This document shows positions 20,697 through 31,699 of a DNA stretch of 64,000 nucleotides, one piece after another. The DNA is from Isoetes taiwanensis (lineage: Eukaryota; Streptophyta; Lycopodiopsida; Isoetales; Isoetaceae): positions 1,865,332-1,929,331 of the forward strand of contig JAJEKV010000101.1 of NCBI GenBank assembly GCA_021234155.1, written 5' to 3'. Every line of letters begins with the position of its first letter. Within the stretch, counting starts at the first letter, position 1. Both the position numbers and the translations under genes were made by a program. The notes below the pieces were generated by a model, which worked only from the letters and a program-made list of their open reading frames with translations, did no database searches and was not told the origin of the DNA.

Positions 20697-21449
20697 AGGA
20701 TTTCTTACATTGCCCGCTTTCCATTTTCGGATTTGGTTGGGGATAATATGTGTACTAATGGGTTGGAATCGCTTTGCCGGTGCAAATATGACCTTGTCGG
20801 CACAATTTTGTTGCTATCGAGATATCACGCCAATGTTTTAAGCTCGGACCCGGAATCATCGTTGCCTCTTTAAGCCTTTAGTCTTTGGTTTGGGTTCTCA
20901 AGCATAATGTAGGCTTATGTTTCAAAGACTTTGGCAAATGCGGGGGATTTTTCTTTTCGGATCCTAGGTCACGATTTTCTTTTCGGCTACTAGAAATGTT
21001 TCAAGCTTGCGGATGCACAAGATTTTGCTTTTCCAGGTCCTGATTTTCTTCCTGGTTACTAGAACATCCCTTTTTTCTCTTTGTATATACACATACTTTG
21101 CAGTCTAGAGCCGGCCAGCGATCCGAGACATCAAAGCAAAAACCAATTTTGCCTATGCATCTCGGGTATGGCGGTTCTCAACATAATCCACCTTTTTTTG
21201 AATTTCCTTCTTGAATTTCATATACAATCACATAGAAAGCCCACCAACGGTGGGCAATTTTCTAGTAATATAAGAAATAGGTCACTAATCGTCTTGGGTT
21301 AGACTCACTGCTATTCCTCACAATCATTTCATGTTGCAGGTACATTTATTTGCTCAACCTATATAGTTCTTAAGCTCGGTGAACAAAGTGGCCATCTTTG
21401 CCCTGAATGCTATTTTCTACATCTACACCACAAAGTTGTAAATTTTTAG

Positions 21450-21955
21450 AATTTTAAAGAGCGCGCACGTTTGGAGGGTCACGAGTTTCCATTTTGTGTT
21501 GCAATGAAGGGAGATTTGTGAAGAAGCTTCTTTTCAACCTGAAGGCCTTAGTGTTCTTTGGAGAATACTTTGGAGCGGGTTTGAACTTGTCATGGGCTCT
21601 AAGATTTTCAAAGACTTCCCGTGCCATTAAAGGCATCCGCACTTAGCATACATGTCTACCAATCGTTGCCAATTCTTTGGAACACTAACAACCCCTCGTC
21701 TTTGAAACGGCATGAATTTCTTGGCCTCTGTCTATTGCTCTTGTATTGCCACATGCTTTCAAACTACTGCATTAAATGTGATCTGATCACGGATAACTAC
21801 CCTCAATTTGCATCCGATGGAAGCATTCCGGTGCTTCTTCATTAAGCCCATCTTCAGCGTATCCCGAAATTAAAGTATTCCGGGATCTGATTATCTCGCA
21901 CCAACAAACTATAAAAACTTCCTTTGCCTTCCGGTAAAAACCCTAAAGAAAGATA
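21450..21955 (-). pseudogene. Second PPR pseudogene
   Basis: The minus strand carries PPR motifs in shifting frames: FYSLLVRDN followed by an ISGYAEDGLNEEAxECFHRM-like run near 21850, DQITFNAV and ACGNTRAIDRGQEIHA near 21750, and VDMYAKCG near 21640. It ends with AREVFENLRAHDK (about 21575-21610). The order agrees with PLS-class plant PPR proteins. Single-base losses break the frame several times and only about 150 residues remain. A relic distinct from the 7-8 kb copy. Weak PPR-like text may continue at 22.1-22.3 kb. Confidence 0.75.
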
Positions 21956-22410
21956 AAACTCTAAGAAAGTTAACGATCAAATATTTCCTTACCTTGAAAT
22001 CGATGGCGTTGTTTGCGTAAGATCCGTGAGCGTGGTTCCTTTTTCTTCGGCTGATGCGGCTATGCCAATGTCTCTTTGTTGCATATAATTGCTAGCTCAT
22101 TTGTTATATCTGTATTTGTGATGCATTGAAGAAGGGATTACTGTGCCAAGGGTTGTGGATCTTTAGCATAGCGGCCCGAATCCCCGAAAAATTAGGTCCG
22201 GAAGATGCACCCAGTAGCATGTCTTTTGTCAAGGACAAACCGTGGCCAGCAAACCACTGAAGAAAGGAGTGAAAATCCGGGCAAAATCGTTCACGCTGGT
22301 TTCTCAAAATAATAACTAACTAATGAACGGTCCAAAATGAAAGTTGTGAAAAAAAACTTTGACGGCCGAGATGCTATGCACACACTACATTTTGCTTTTA
22401 TTACTATATA

Positions 22411-22427
22411 TAGATAGATAGATAGAT
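22411..22427. repeat. GATA microsatellite
   Basis: Four tandem TAGA units followed by TG. Simple-sequence repeat just upstream of the repeated gene block at 22.43 kb. Confidence 0.9.
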
Positions 22428-22429
22428 GA

Positions 22430-22965
22430 TGGACCCAACTTACACTATTTTCCTCATGTTCATCATGTATGGGGGGATGGAAACAAGGGAGATGATTCCA
22501 GGGGATGCCGCGATCCCCCCACATCATGGTAAGTGGGGAGCGCCAGCATTTTTTTACCTGTTGATCGATTGCAGATGACCGCTCGAGCAGAATGATGCTG
22601 TCGTTTTCCATTCCGGAGGTGGAACCAGCGACCCACTTTCCATGATGTTGGCTTGACCGACTTTGCCAAAGACTAACCTTGCTTCCTGTTTCTGACGAAT
22701 GCAGTAGGAACGACTAGACTTGCCTTTACATATGTTGCACCAACAATCGCTCTGATGGAGATAGAAAGCTTTATTTGAGTCTCCTCTAGCTCGTTTTTTT
22801 ATTTGGTTGACCAGATGATGAAGACGACTAGGATGACGACTTTGAGAAGATGCTATGTGACGATGAAGAAGATGATTTTGTTAAGGTGCGATGTGGCAAG
22901 CAATTATCCCTGACATTGCCACTAGTTTTAGAGCTTGACATTCTGTTGAATGAAAATAAATGGTA
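22430..22965 (+). pseudogene. Third copy of a repeated unknown gene, 5' part
   Basis: Apart from the inserted double-hairpin element, this stretch matches the complement of 27.79-28.06 kb base for base over long runs. One frame reads TNAVGTTRLAFTYVAPTIAL then MEIESF. Another, after a probable intron, reads an acidic segment (DDFEKMLCDDEEDDFVK) and here continues VRCGKQLSLTLPLVLELDIL then LNENKW and a stop at about 22965. That ending differs from the other copies, showing a recombination breakpoint. No family is recognised. Confidence 0.45.
22471..22648. mobile_element. Double-hairpin foldback element, copy 2
   Basis: Same organisation as the element beside PAL. Hairpin A pairs GGGGGGAT (22471-22478) with 22513-22520. 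Hairpin B begins at 22521 (ACATCATGGTAAGTGGG) and pairs, with one mismatch, with 22632-22648. Internal text is shared with copy 1 (TTTTTACCTG, then GACCGCT.GAGC, then ATTCCGGAGG.GGAA). The related sequence near 28.03 kb runs straight from CATCATG to the downstream flank without it, giving an empty site that defines the insertion. Confidence 0.75.
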
Positions 22966-23119
22966 GTTAATCTTCAATAATAGCCTTATACCCCAAAACA
23001 AATGTCATTTCCCACTATATGAAGGGTTAAAAATAATGAAAATAAGTTGTGGTTGCCTTACACCCCCCAAACAAAAAAGAGTTACGAAAGTGTAAGAAAT
23101 AGTATTGTAATTGTAAAAA

Positions 23120-23130
23120 GGGGGGGGGGG
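23120..23130. repeat. Run of eleven G
   Basis: Homopolymer preceded by an A run; a likely site of length polymorphism or sequencing error. Confidence 0.9.
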
Positions 23131-23402
23131 CAAATATGAAAGGCAAGAAGAAGAAAAAATGAAAGTGGGGTAAACAGAGGAAATCATGGAAAAAAGCGTG
23201 CGATCTTACCTACCTGGATCATTGATCCTTGAAGCTTAAATAACGAAGTTTAAAGCCTGATCATCTCCATTTCTATTTCATTCACCACCTCCACAATAGG
23301 ATTTTGCATTCAATTCACAGTTGGTGTAGCAATTTTTCGCATTCAGCATTTTCTCATTCATTTTTTCTTTTGTTTTGCGCTCTATTGTCTCCAAGTGGTT
23401 CT

Positions 23403-24913
23403 GGAAAGGAAAAAGATGGACAATCTAGTTACTAAAAGATGGAAGGCTTTCTTGCTAGTGTGTCTGAAGACAATTTGGCTGCTCTAATGAGCAGATTGGA
23501 GAGATGGATTCAAAAACATAATGAAGGAGATGATTCAACATTCAGACCATTTGGGAAGCAAAAGGGCAGTTCAGAAAAGACTAACTATCTGGAAATTAGA
23601 AAGAAGGGAAAGGAGAGGTAACGGGATTCTGTAATTTAGTTTTTCCATTATTGCTAAACTTGCATATTTTTTGTTCTTTATGGGTGCATAAGCTTGTATA
23701 TTCTTTTGTGGATTGTTCTAGTTTTACCAATCATTATAAACTAGATGCTGGTTTTTCTGAGGTACATTTGCTGTAGTTCTTTTTCTTTTTTTTAGAATTT
23801 GAGCTTGGTTGCTCATGTAACTGATAGGTTGCACCACTCCCATACAGCCAAATGTGATTGGAAGAGCCTTAATCATCTGTCATTTTCATTTGTCTATTGG
23901 TACTAAAAGCTCCAATTTATTTTTTGTGTTGCCTATCTAATTTTTGTATACTTAGGATTTTGAAAAGGCATATCCACTGGTGCAATGTTCTCTCTACTTT
24001 TTATGATATTAAGCTTCATGTCAAGGGCTTTCTTTGTTCGTACTCTATTTAGATTCGTCTACAAGTTGCAGGTTGATATAGATGGAGAGAGCCACACTGA
24101 GCCAAATGATGCTCTATTAATTCCCTTGTTGCTTCCTCTATCTTCATGGTTTGTTTCTTCCATAACCTAAGGGCATAGCTAGATCTTATGTGTTTTGCTT
24201 ACATATTTTTTGGATATCGTGATTTGATACATGCCTTATGCCATGATTCAGTTTATTGTTGAGGTTAACCTAGGTTTCAAAGGATGGTGTAGAACTGGAT
24301 GCTAATATCGGACAAGATATTATGTTGTCTTTCTTTAACGTTTATGGTTCACCTCAACTAACAATTTTCTTGTTTAACTTCAATCTAGATTTCTCAGATT
24401 TTTTAATTTAGCATCTTATCTAGCTTTCTCAATTGCTTTGGAAATGATAAGACAGTCAAGTAATAAGAGAATGTGTTTGAATAGTCACTGTGGTAGATAC
24501 TTAACTACATCGTTTGATGGAGTAGTAATTGCAGAAAACTAACATTTTGCTCTTTGAATACAGCCACATATTCTAACCAATGTATTTTCGTAGTATAACA
24601 TGATTCTGGCCAGATAAGAAGATGCATTGCTAATTATGCTATTCGCTTGCATTTGTGGATTAAAGGAGGGTTGTATCTCGACCAGCTCTTACACTATTCC
24701 AGAACAGAAACTTTAAATCAAGGAGCCAAAAGAAAAAGGAAATTTGCAGGCTCTATCACTATAAACAAGAACATATCCTCAAGCGAGGATGATGAATCTG
24801 GTAGTGAAGTTTTTCACTCATCTGATATAGAAAAGAAAAAAGAAACTGTTGAGGTTGACTTGTCGTACAATGTACAATTCAAAAAATTATCAAACTCCGG
24901 GCCATGTAATTAA
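23403..24913 (+). CDS. Possible multi-exon gene of unknown function
   Basis: Three coding-like blocks lie in order on the plus strand. The first, from an ATG at 23439, reads MEGFLASVSEDNLAALMSRL then ERWIQKHN and GKQKGSSEK, to a possible donor GGTAACGG near 23617. The second (about 24071-24150) follows a TTGCAG acceptor and reads VDIDGESHTEPNDALLIPLL, ending near GTTTG. The third (about 24650-24913) has a basic, nuclear-signal-like KRKRKF and an acidic SSEDDESGSEVF, ending in a stop. The T-rich spacers are intron-like. No family is recognised and the joins were not proven, so this remains tentative. Confidence 0.3.
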
Positions 24914-25314
24914 TGCAGCTTTCCTTTACTTCTGTTCAGTCTTATTCCTATTTGAAATGCTTGGAAGAAGCTTGGAAGATAAATTTTGCATGATCTGCTA
25001 GCTAGTCATGCATCCACCTTGGGTTGTTCCTTCTATTCTATTCATTTACCATTCTTGGCTGAACTGATGTAGTGCAGGACTTCCAAGAGAATTACCTATT
25101 TTATTAGCACCATTAGCTTGAGATGCAACAAGTATCTCATCTGAGTAATGAACTGGTGGTTTGAAGTTTTGCTGCAAAAGATAGCATTACTGCATTATTG
25201 CTGAGCTTCCTTAAGAATTTCGAGCCAAGATTTCTAAGCTGAGTTGAGCTAAACTTCCTCCTTTAAACAGTAACAAAATTATCTTCTACAGATAATCCTT
25301 GCACATAAGACCTT

Positions 25315-27783
25315 GCATTTCTGAAAACTGTATTCTGGCACAAGGCAGATGCAAATTGCTCCAATCTACCACCAATACCTGTACACTATTATTCGTCGCA
25401 CACGCCAGCAGGCTCAGGCCAAAATTGCATCCACCAAATTTCGCATGTTTCAAACGTCCAGTTTGCTTTTATATTCCAATTTTCTTCTAATTGCTTATCA
25501 CTAACTTGTATCCGCAACTCAAAATCAAGCACAATTTCATTAAAATGAGAAATTTTATGATTCCAATTATGGATGAAATTATTTTTTGGTCCTTTTTATG
25601 ACCAATTTTTGAGCTATTATGGTGCTATTATGTGTATTCATGCATGTGAAGTGCCATTATCTGGCATAATTAGAAACATGATAATGCAGAAAATATAGCT
25701 AAGAACAAGATTAATTTTATAACAAACAAAATTTGCATATCCATAGACAATTAGAGACATGAGCAATCTATGAGTGATAAATTTATATACAAAAATATTA
25801 TTTTTTACATTTGAGGTATACATAATTTACAAGTCTTTCTCCGTTGTATCAGGCTCCTCCATGCAAGCAATAGGAAGAGATGGTTGAGCACCGCTGATGG
25901 ATCAAAATCAAATGCATGGGTAATGAGGTCAGCTTCATCGAGGTTGTCGAGGTTGAACTTAGCTTCTTTAACAGCCTCGTACTCAACGTCAGCAATCTCA
26001 GGTGATTCATATTGGGCTTGGCCTGTTTGTGCATGTTCATCACTTCCACCTTCAACAGCACCTTGATGATGGGACACAAGGACTGGAGCCAGGATAGGAT
26101 TGAGCAGGCGGTCTAGCCTACCAAGAATCCCCTTCAGGCACTGCTGTTTGGTCGGATCATGTTCGAACACGATGCAAAACCTTTTGTGAATCAATGCAGG
26201 TCTGCCAAAAGCACCACAGGAGAAGTAATTGAACACTCCAGCATCTGGTTGTACCATCTTTTTTTTTTTTTGAAGAACGTGTTTTACTTCATATTATACA
26301 CTCAAAATATTACAAAGTACTTCCAGAAGTAAGAAATATCCCTGAAGCATCAATCACTTTTAGATGATCACTCCATATTGGAAATTTAATCTGATCGTGC
26401 CAATTGGAGATCAAAAGCAATTATACAACTTCTTCTGAATTTCTTGAAGTACCACACGAAGAAATATGCTTATCATTAAAGACCTTTCTTAAGCCGGCTT
26501 CCATACACTCCATATTAGCCAAGACTTTGCCATGTGAAATGCAATCCTTTTAGAAGCGGTCCAGCGTTTGGATAAATACCCAAAAGAAAGTGTTGACTAT
26601 CCAAAGATACTCCAAAAGAGAATGCGGCCCGGGACCTAAGACTACTCAGCTCACGCACACAAATATAAACAATGCTCCAATGTTTCAATGCACCGCTCAC
26701 ACATTGGGCAAAGTGGGCTTACTCCCGGCTTAAAGTGATGAACCATCTCATTAACTCTCAAAGAGCGATGAATCACCTGCCAAAGTAAAACATTTACCTT
26801 TGGAGGATTATGTTTAGACCAAACAAGGTTCCAGATGGATTGCCATTGAGAAGGCAAAGTCTGTAAGTGCCATTTTCGAGAAGGTGATAAAGTACTTGAG
26901 GATGTAAGCAATCTGTAGCATGAACTTACTAACTTCTTGCCTTCTTTAATACCTTGAACAAAGTTCCAGCATCTCTGGTCACCAACCTTCTTAATTAAAG
27001 GAAGAGCACTTGCTACATAAGCCCATATACTGATATCTTTATCCAACAACCCATATTTCTCCTGAAACCATTGCCAAGGAGCAATGTCAATACCAAAATA
27101 CCATTGTTCAATAGAAATAATACCTGCTCTCCTCCACCTTGCTTGGGAATGAGCATGCATAAATTCTACAACTGGGTGTAGTTGTCCATGAGTATACAAA
27201 GGCAACCACAAAAAGGGGGAAGATGCCTGAAGACAAGCTTCCCAATCAAATGTAATCACCTGCTGGACTACCTTCCAGGCCCGAAGCAAGCCTTTCAGTA
27301 CTGGAGAGGCATGTGAATAAGCTTTCAATGGATATAACAATGCCCAAGGGAGCTCAATTCTCACACCTCGCTTATGAAAAACCTTTCTCCGGGCAAGCCT
27401 TGCCAACTATACCTGAATATATTGTGAAAGAGTTTTTCAGTTATGGCCTCAGTCTCCCGGTCTGCTTCTTCTTCATTGTGAGCAGGAAGTGATGGAAGTT
27501 CCTGTGGGTGATTACCATAGGAAAACCTGAGGTCAATCTCTTCGACAACAATCATGGCAGAAGATTGGATCTTCATGGCATAGACGAGTGCATGCGGTTT
27601 CAACACCATTGTTGGTGCCGAATTCTTGTACTTATCCTTGTACATGTCAATGTAAACCCTGTGATGCTTCCTGGACCTAAACAATGCTTCCATCGTATAA
27701 ATACGGGAAATTCCCCTCCCATGGCGACTCCATCACCACAGAAAGGCCTCCGTCTGACTCGGACCACTTGTGATGGGCAAGTG
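25315..27783 (-). repeat. Left arm of a large inverted repeat, unknown gene
   Basis: Read on the minus strand, this arm matches 29.24-30.62 kb on the plus strand at about 90 percent, apart from a LINE inserted at 26259-27384. It encodes parts of an unrecognised protein: VYIDMYKDKYKNSAPTMVLK then PHALVYAMKIQ (27361-27693) and, beyond the LINE, CGAFGRPALIHKRFCIVFEH then DPTKQQCLKGIL, ending near 25860. Coding similarity is better preserved than the DNA flanks, and the 3' untranslated sequence is shared too. Minus-strand sequence upstream (27784-28060) continues as the gene copy also seen at 22.43 kb. Confidence 0.7.
26259..27384 (-). mobile_element. 5'-truncated LINE with zinc-knuckle reverse-transcriptase tail
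   Basis: The minus strand encodes the C-terminal end of a plant L1-type reverse transcriptase polyprotein. It includes WHLQTLPSQWQSIWNLVWSK, then NPPKVNVLLWQVIHRSLRVN and the CPMC...H...C zinc-binding motif (CPMCERCIETLEHCLYLC) typical of the zf-RVT domain. A run of 13 T at 26259-26271 is the poly(A) tail of the inserted copy. The 5' end at about 27384 is fused directly to host sequence. Compared with the other arm, about 60 bases of target are missing and no target duplication is seen. A frame slip near 26690 and lack of the catalytic domains make it non-autonomous. Confidence 0.85.
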
Positions 27784-28079
27784 TAGTCGCATCTTAACAA
27801 AATCATCTTCTTCATCGTCACATAGCATCTTTTCAAAGTCATCATCCTAGTCGTCTTCATCATCTGGTCAACTAAATAAAAAAACGAGCTAGAGGAGACT
27901 CAAGTAAAGCTTTCTATCTCCATCAAAGCGATTGTTGGTGCAACATATGTAAAGGCAAGTCTAGTCGTTCCTACCGTATTCGTCAAAAACATGAAGCAAG
28001 ATTTGGCCTTTGGCAAAGTTGGTCAAGACAACATGATGAACATGAGGAAAATAGTGTAAGTTGGTGATCTATTTTATGA

Positions 28080-29240
28080 CAATAATAGATGTTTGTATCT
28101 GATTGTTGTTTTCTCTTTTTGTTCCTCCTGTGTTGTATTGGATTAAGAGAGGTAGAGACCTAAAGGCTAACCAATTTTAGTGATGCTCCTAGCTAAAACC
28201 CCTTAAATCCCATTAATTGCGGCCTATCCACAAGAGCCCACCTGGCTGTGGATGCTATGAAGTGATTCAACACCAAGGGGTCTTGCCTAGCATAGCTACA
28301 TGATTCCTACAATGTGCTAGGCTTATAGCCAGTCACTGAGAGGGCCAGGTATAGGTGTAGCACTCCCTGGGTCACAGGAGACGTACATATATGGATGCTC
28401 TGGAGTCGAATAGGCAGGTGAGCAGGCCTTTAGATTTAGGGGAGTAAGTCAGGTACGGATGCGGGGATCACTGATGTGGCACTGTTCTCTTACACACCCA
28501 GGGACCCGTCATGCTCGGGGAGGGGGACGCCTCTCTGACCTGCCCCACCGAGGAGATGTAACCCAGAGTAGTCCCATAGGGTGATTCCATGGGATTGCAT
28601 CTCCAGAGGGCTACAATCACGCCATAGCATGTTTCAGCTTATCTGCAAAGTGTGCACAGGAGGGGCGAATGGAGTGTAGCCATTATCCTATGCCAGCCAA
28701 TCCCATGTACCCTTCGTGGTGGTATATCATTTATTTGTATTGTTGCCAGGTGCTAACATGTATGTACACTTCTGCTATATAGGATTCCTATAGAAGGCGT
28801 GGGACGAATGACACCTCCGTGTCCTTCACCCAGACACTTGCCCATCACAAGTGGTTTCGAGTCAGACAGAGGGCCTTTCTGTGGCGATGGAGTCGCCATG
28901 GAAGGGGAATTTCTTGTTTTTATATGATGGGAGCATCGTATGGGTCCCGGGAGTGTTCTGTGCCAGCCAACGCCATGTTATACTTCTGTCTGCTGTTATC
29001 CGGAGGCCTTGACTGTCAGTCGACCCCCATGAGCCTGAGCCCAGAGTAGAGCCCTTATTTTTGGTGCATTTCCTTTGTTATGTTGGGGTTCTGTTGTATT
29101 GATGATGATAGGCCACCCTTCGTGGTGGTATACTATTTATTTGTATTGTTGTCAGGTGCTAACATGTATGTACGCTTCCGCTATATAGGATTTCCATAGC
29201 AGGCATGGGACGAATGACACCTCCGTGCCCTTCACTCAGA
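28080..29240 (+). mobile_element. LTR fragment related to the LTR at 61.8-63.4 kb
   Basis: Long stretches match the right-hand LTR in order: GGTAGAGACCTA, TTGCGGCC, GAGCCCACC.GGCT, GTGCTAGGCTTA, GGAGGGGCG.ATGGAGTG, CTATGCCAGCC and the terminal ACACC.CCGTG region. A 410-base part is tandemly duplicated (about 28709-28931 and 29118-29341). In both copies the LTR-like sequence joins the unknown gene at the same point (CACTT..CCATCACAAGTGG). No primer-binding site follows, so this is a rearranged LTR fragment fused to gene sequence. Confidence 0.75.
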
Positions 29241-30082
29241 CACTTGTCCATCACAAGTGGTCCGAGTCAGACGGAGGGCCTTTCTGTGGCGATGGAGTCG
29301 CCATGGGAGGGGAATTTTCCATATTTATATGATGGGAGCATTGATAGATCTAGGGAGCATCACAGAGTTTACTTTGGGATGTACGAGGATAAGTACAAGA
29401 ATCCAGCACCAACAATGGTGTTGGAACCGCATGCACTCGTCTATGCCATGAAGATCCAGTCTGCTGCCATGACTGTTGTCGAAGAGATTGACCTCAGGTT
29501 TTCCTATGTCGATCACCCACAGGAACTTCCACCACTTCCTGCTCACAATGAAGAAGAAGTAGACCAGGAGACTGAGCCCATAACTGAAAAGGTCTTTCAC
29601 AATATATTCAGGTATACTTGGCAAGGCTTGCCCGGAGAAATTATAAGGAGAAGTCAGCTAGGTTCTGCAACTTGCTCTTACCTCATGTACAAGATGGTAC
29701 AACCAGGTACATGAGTGTTCAATTACTTCTCTGTGGTGCTTTTGGCAGACCTACATTGATTCACAAAAGGTTTTGCGTCGTGTTCGAACATGATCCGACC
29801 AAACAGCAGTGCCTGAAAGGGATTCTTGATAGACTAGACTGCCTGCTCAATCCTATCCTGGCTGCAGTCCCTGTGTCCCATCATCAAGGTGCTCTTGAAG
29901 GTGGAAGTGATGAGCATGCACAAACAGGCCAAGCCCAACATGAATCACCTAAGATTGCTGACGTTGAATACGAGGCTATTAAAGAAGCTAAGTTCGACCT
30001 CGACAATCTCGATGAAGTTGACCCCACTACCCATGCATTTGATTTTGATCCATCAGCGGTGCTCAACCATCTAATCCTATAG
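29205..30082 (+). pseudogene. Right-arm copy of the unknown repeated gene
   Basis: A first frame (29205-29714) encodes ITSGPSQTEGLSVAMESPWE, HHRVYFGMYEDKYKNPAPTM, EPHALVYAMKIQSAAM and a Glu-rich EEEVDQETEPITEK. A second overlapping frame (29618-30079) encodes CGAFGRPTLIHKRFCVVFEH, PTKQQCLKGILDRLDCLLNP and ADVEYEAIKEAKFDLDNLDE, ending with a stop. The two frames overlap by about 100 bases, so either an intron or a frameshift separates them. The sequence upstream is LTR-like, so any transcript would start in the LTR. The family is unknown to me. The left arm holds the same gene in the opposite orientation. Confidence 0.5.
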
Positions 30083-30620
30083 CTTGCACGGAGGAGCCTG
30101 ATAAATTATGTGTACCTCAAATGTAAAAATAATATTTTTGTATATAAATTTATCGAACTCATAGATTGCTCATATCTCTAATTGTCTATGGATATGCAAA
30201 TTTTGTTTGTTATAAAATTAATCTTGTTCTTAGCTGTATTTTCTACATTGTCATGTTTCTAATGATGCCAGATAATGGCACTTCACATGCATGAATACAC
30301 ACAATAGCGCCATAATTTCAAAAATTGGTCATAAAAAAAGACCAAAAAACAATTTCATCCCTAATTGGAATCATGAAATTTCTCATTTTTATGAAATTGT
30401 GCTTGATTTTGAGTTGCGGATACAAGTTGTTAGTGATAAGCAATTAGAAGGGAATTAGAATATAAAAGCAAATTGGACGTTTGAAACATGCGAAATTTGG
30501 TGGATGCAATTTTGGCCTAAGCCTGCTGCCGTGTGCGACAAATAATAGTGTACATGTATTGGTGGTAGATTGGAGCAGTTTGCATCTGCCTTGTGCCAGA
30601 ATACAGATTTTAGAAATGCT
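29241..30620 (+). repeat. Right arm of the large inverted repeat
   Basis: This arm is the inverse of 25315-27783 without the LINE. The spacer is about 1.46 kb. Similarity covers the coding part, the AT-rich 3' flank (for example TTTATC...CTCATAGATTGCTCAT) and ends near GCCAGAATACAGATTTTAGA. A transcript across both arms could fold into a dsRNA of more than 1 kb. Confidence 0.8.
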
Positions 30621-30689
30621 GGATCCGGCTATAAGTTTTGCAGCATAACTGTTGATCGAAATTGAATTCCAAAAGTGGAGGACTCTCAC

Positions 30690-31300
30690 AAGGCACCCAA
30701 ATTTTTAACCACTATAATAAACTTCTAAAGAACCACTATAGATGTTGTTTTTTATGCTAAAAATTTTATTCTTAGTAAGAACCACATAACATAGTGGTTT
30801 TCATAACGAGTATATGGTTATTAATATTGATTTTATGTTATAACGTGGTTTAATAAAACTAATATTAGTTTATTGCATGCTTTCTAGCATCAATGGTGGT
30901 CTTTGATGTTGGTTCTCTAACGTCCCATGGTTTATTAAATACAAAGTGGTTTGTAGCATAGTTTGCAACACCGCTTTAATTATCAAAATGGTTATTCATA
31001 TTGGTTTTGTACTGTCACTTGTCTTTCATAAGTTGAAGTAGTTTATGACATGGTTTTTATACCAATTTAAATGCCATGGTGGTCATTCATGCTAGTTTTT
31101 ATTATGAAAATGTATGATATAAAATGATCGTGGTTTATGGCATGGTTTTCAATACTGAATTAATTGTCATGGTAATTATCCATGGTTATCACCTAAAAGA
31201 ATGTGGCTATTCATAGTGGTTACTCATAAGGCACCCAAAAAACTATTGTCATAATCAATTACTACCAAACCACTATAGATATATATACGGTCTTTTGTAG
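30690..31300. repeat. Degenerate repeat rich in ACCACTATA and TGGTT motifs
   Basis: GGCACCCAAA followed by ACCACTATA-type text opens the block (about 30690) and recurs near its end (about 31225). Between them TGGTTATTCATA, GTGGTTTTCAT and CATGGTT phrases repeat irregularly. It resembles the subterminal DNA of a non-autonomous DNA transposon, but no termini or target duplication were established. Confidence 0.35.
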
Positions 31301-31369
31301 TTTTTTGTTTTTTGCAGGACGTTAGATTTACTCAAAAATATCAAGCAAACTTGTACATGTGAAAATTCA

Positions 31370-31690
31370 AAGGCATCTTTTCTAATCTACATGCCCCTTG
31401 ACACCATACCACAACCAAGAAGACGAGGCTCATATTACAAAATATACTCCATTGGAGGGGATTCATACTTCCATAAAGAATAAAAATACAAGGGGTAGAC
31501 ATAAAAATAAAGATATTAGGGCCTCAAGGCATCTTTTCTAATTTGCATGCCCTCGACACCATACCATAACCAAGATCGCTTAGGCTCATATTAAAAAATA
31601 TACTCCCATGAGAAATTCATACCTCCATAGGGAATAAAATACAAGGGATATACATGAAAATAAAGACACTAGATGCTTCTTCCTGCATAC
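31370..31690. repeat. Two-copy tandem repeat, unit about 165 bases
   Basis: AAGGCATCTTTTCTAAT begins both copies (about 31369 and 31534). They share ATGCCC...GACACCATACCA, AGGCTCATATTA, AAATATACTCC and GAATAAAA.TACAAGGG. Non-coding. Confidence 0.75.
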
Positions 31691-31699
31691 ATTAGTACT

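Noticed and set aside
25805-26257. The unknown repeated gene as a meiotic HORMA-type protein
   Set aside because: I compared the acidic and Tyr-rich segments with that family from general knowledge and found no convincing motif order, so no function is assigned.
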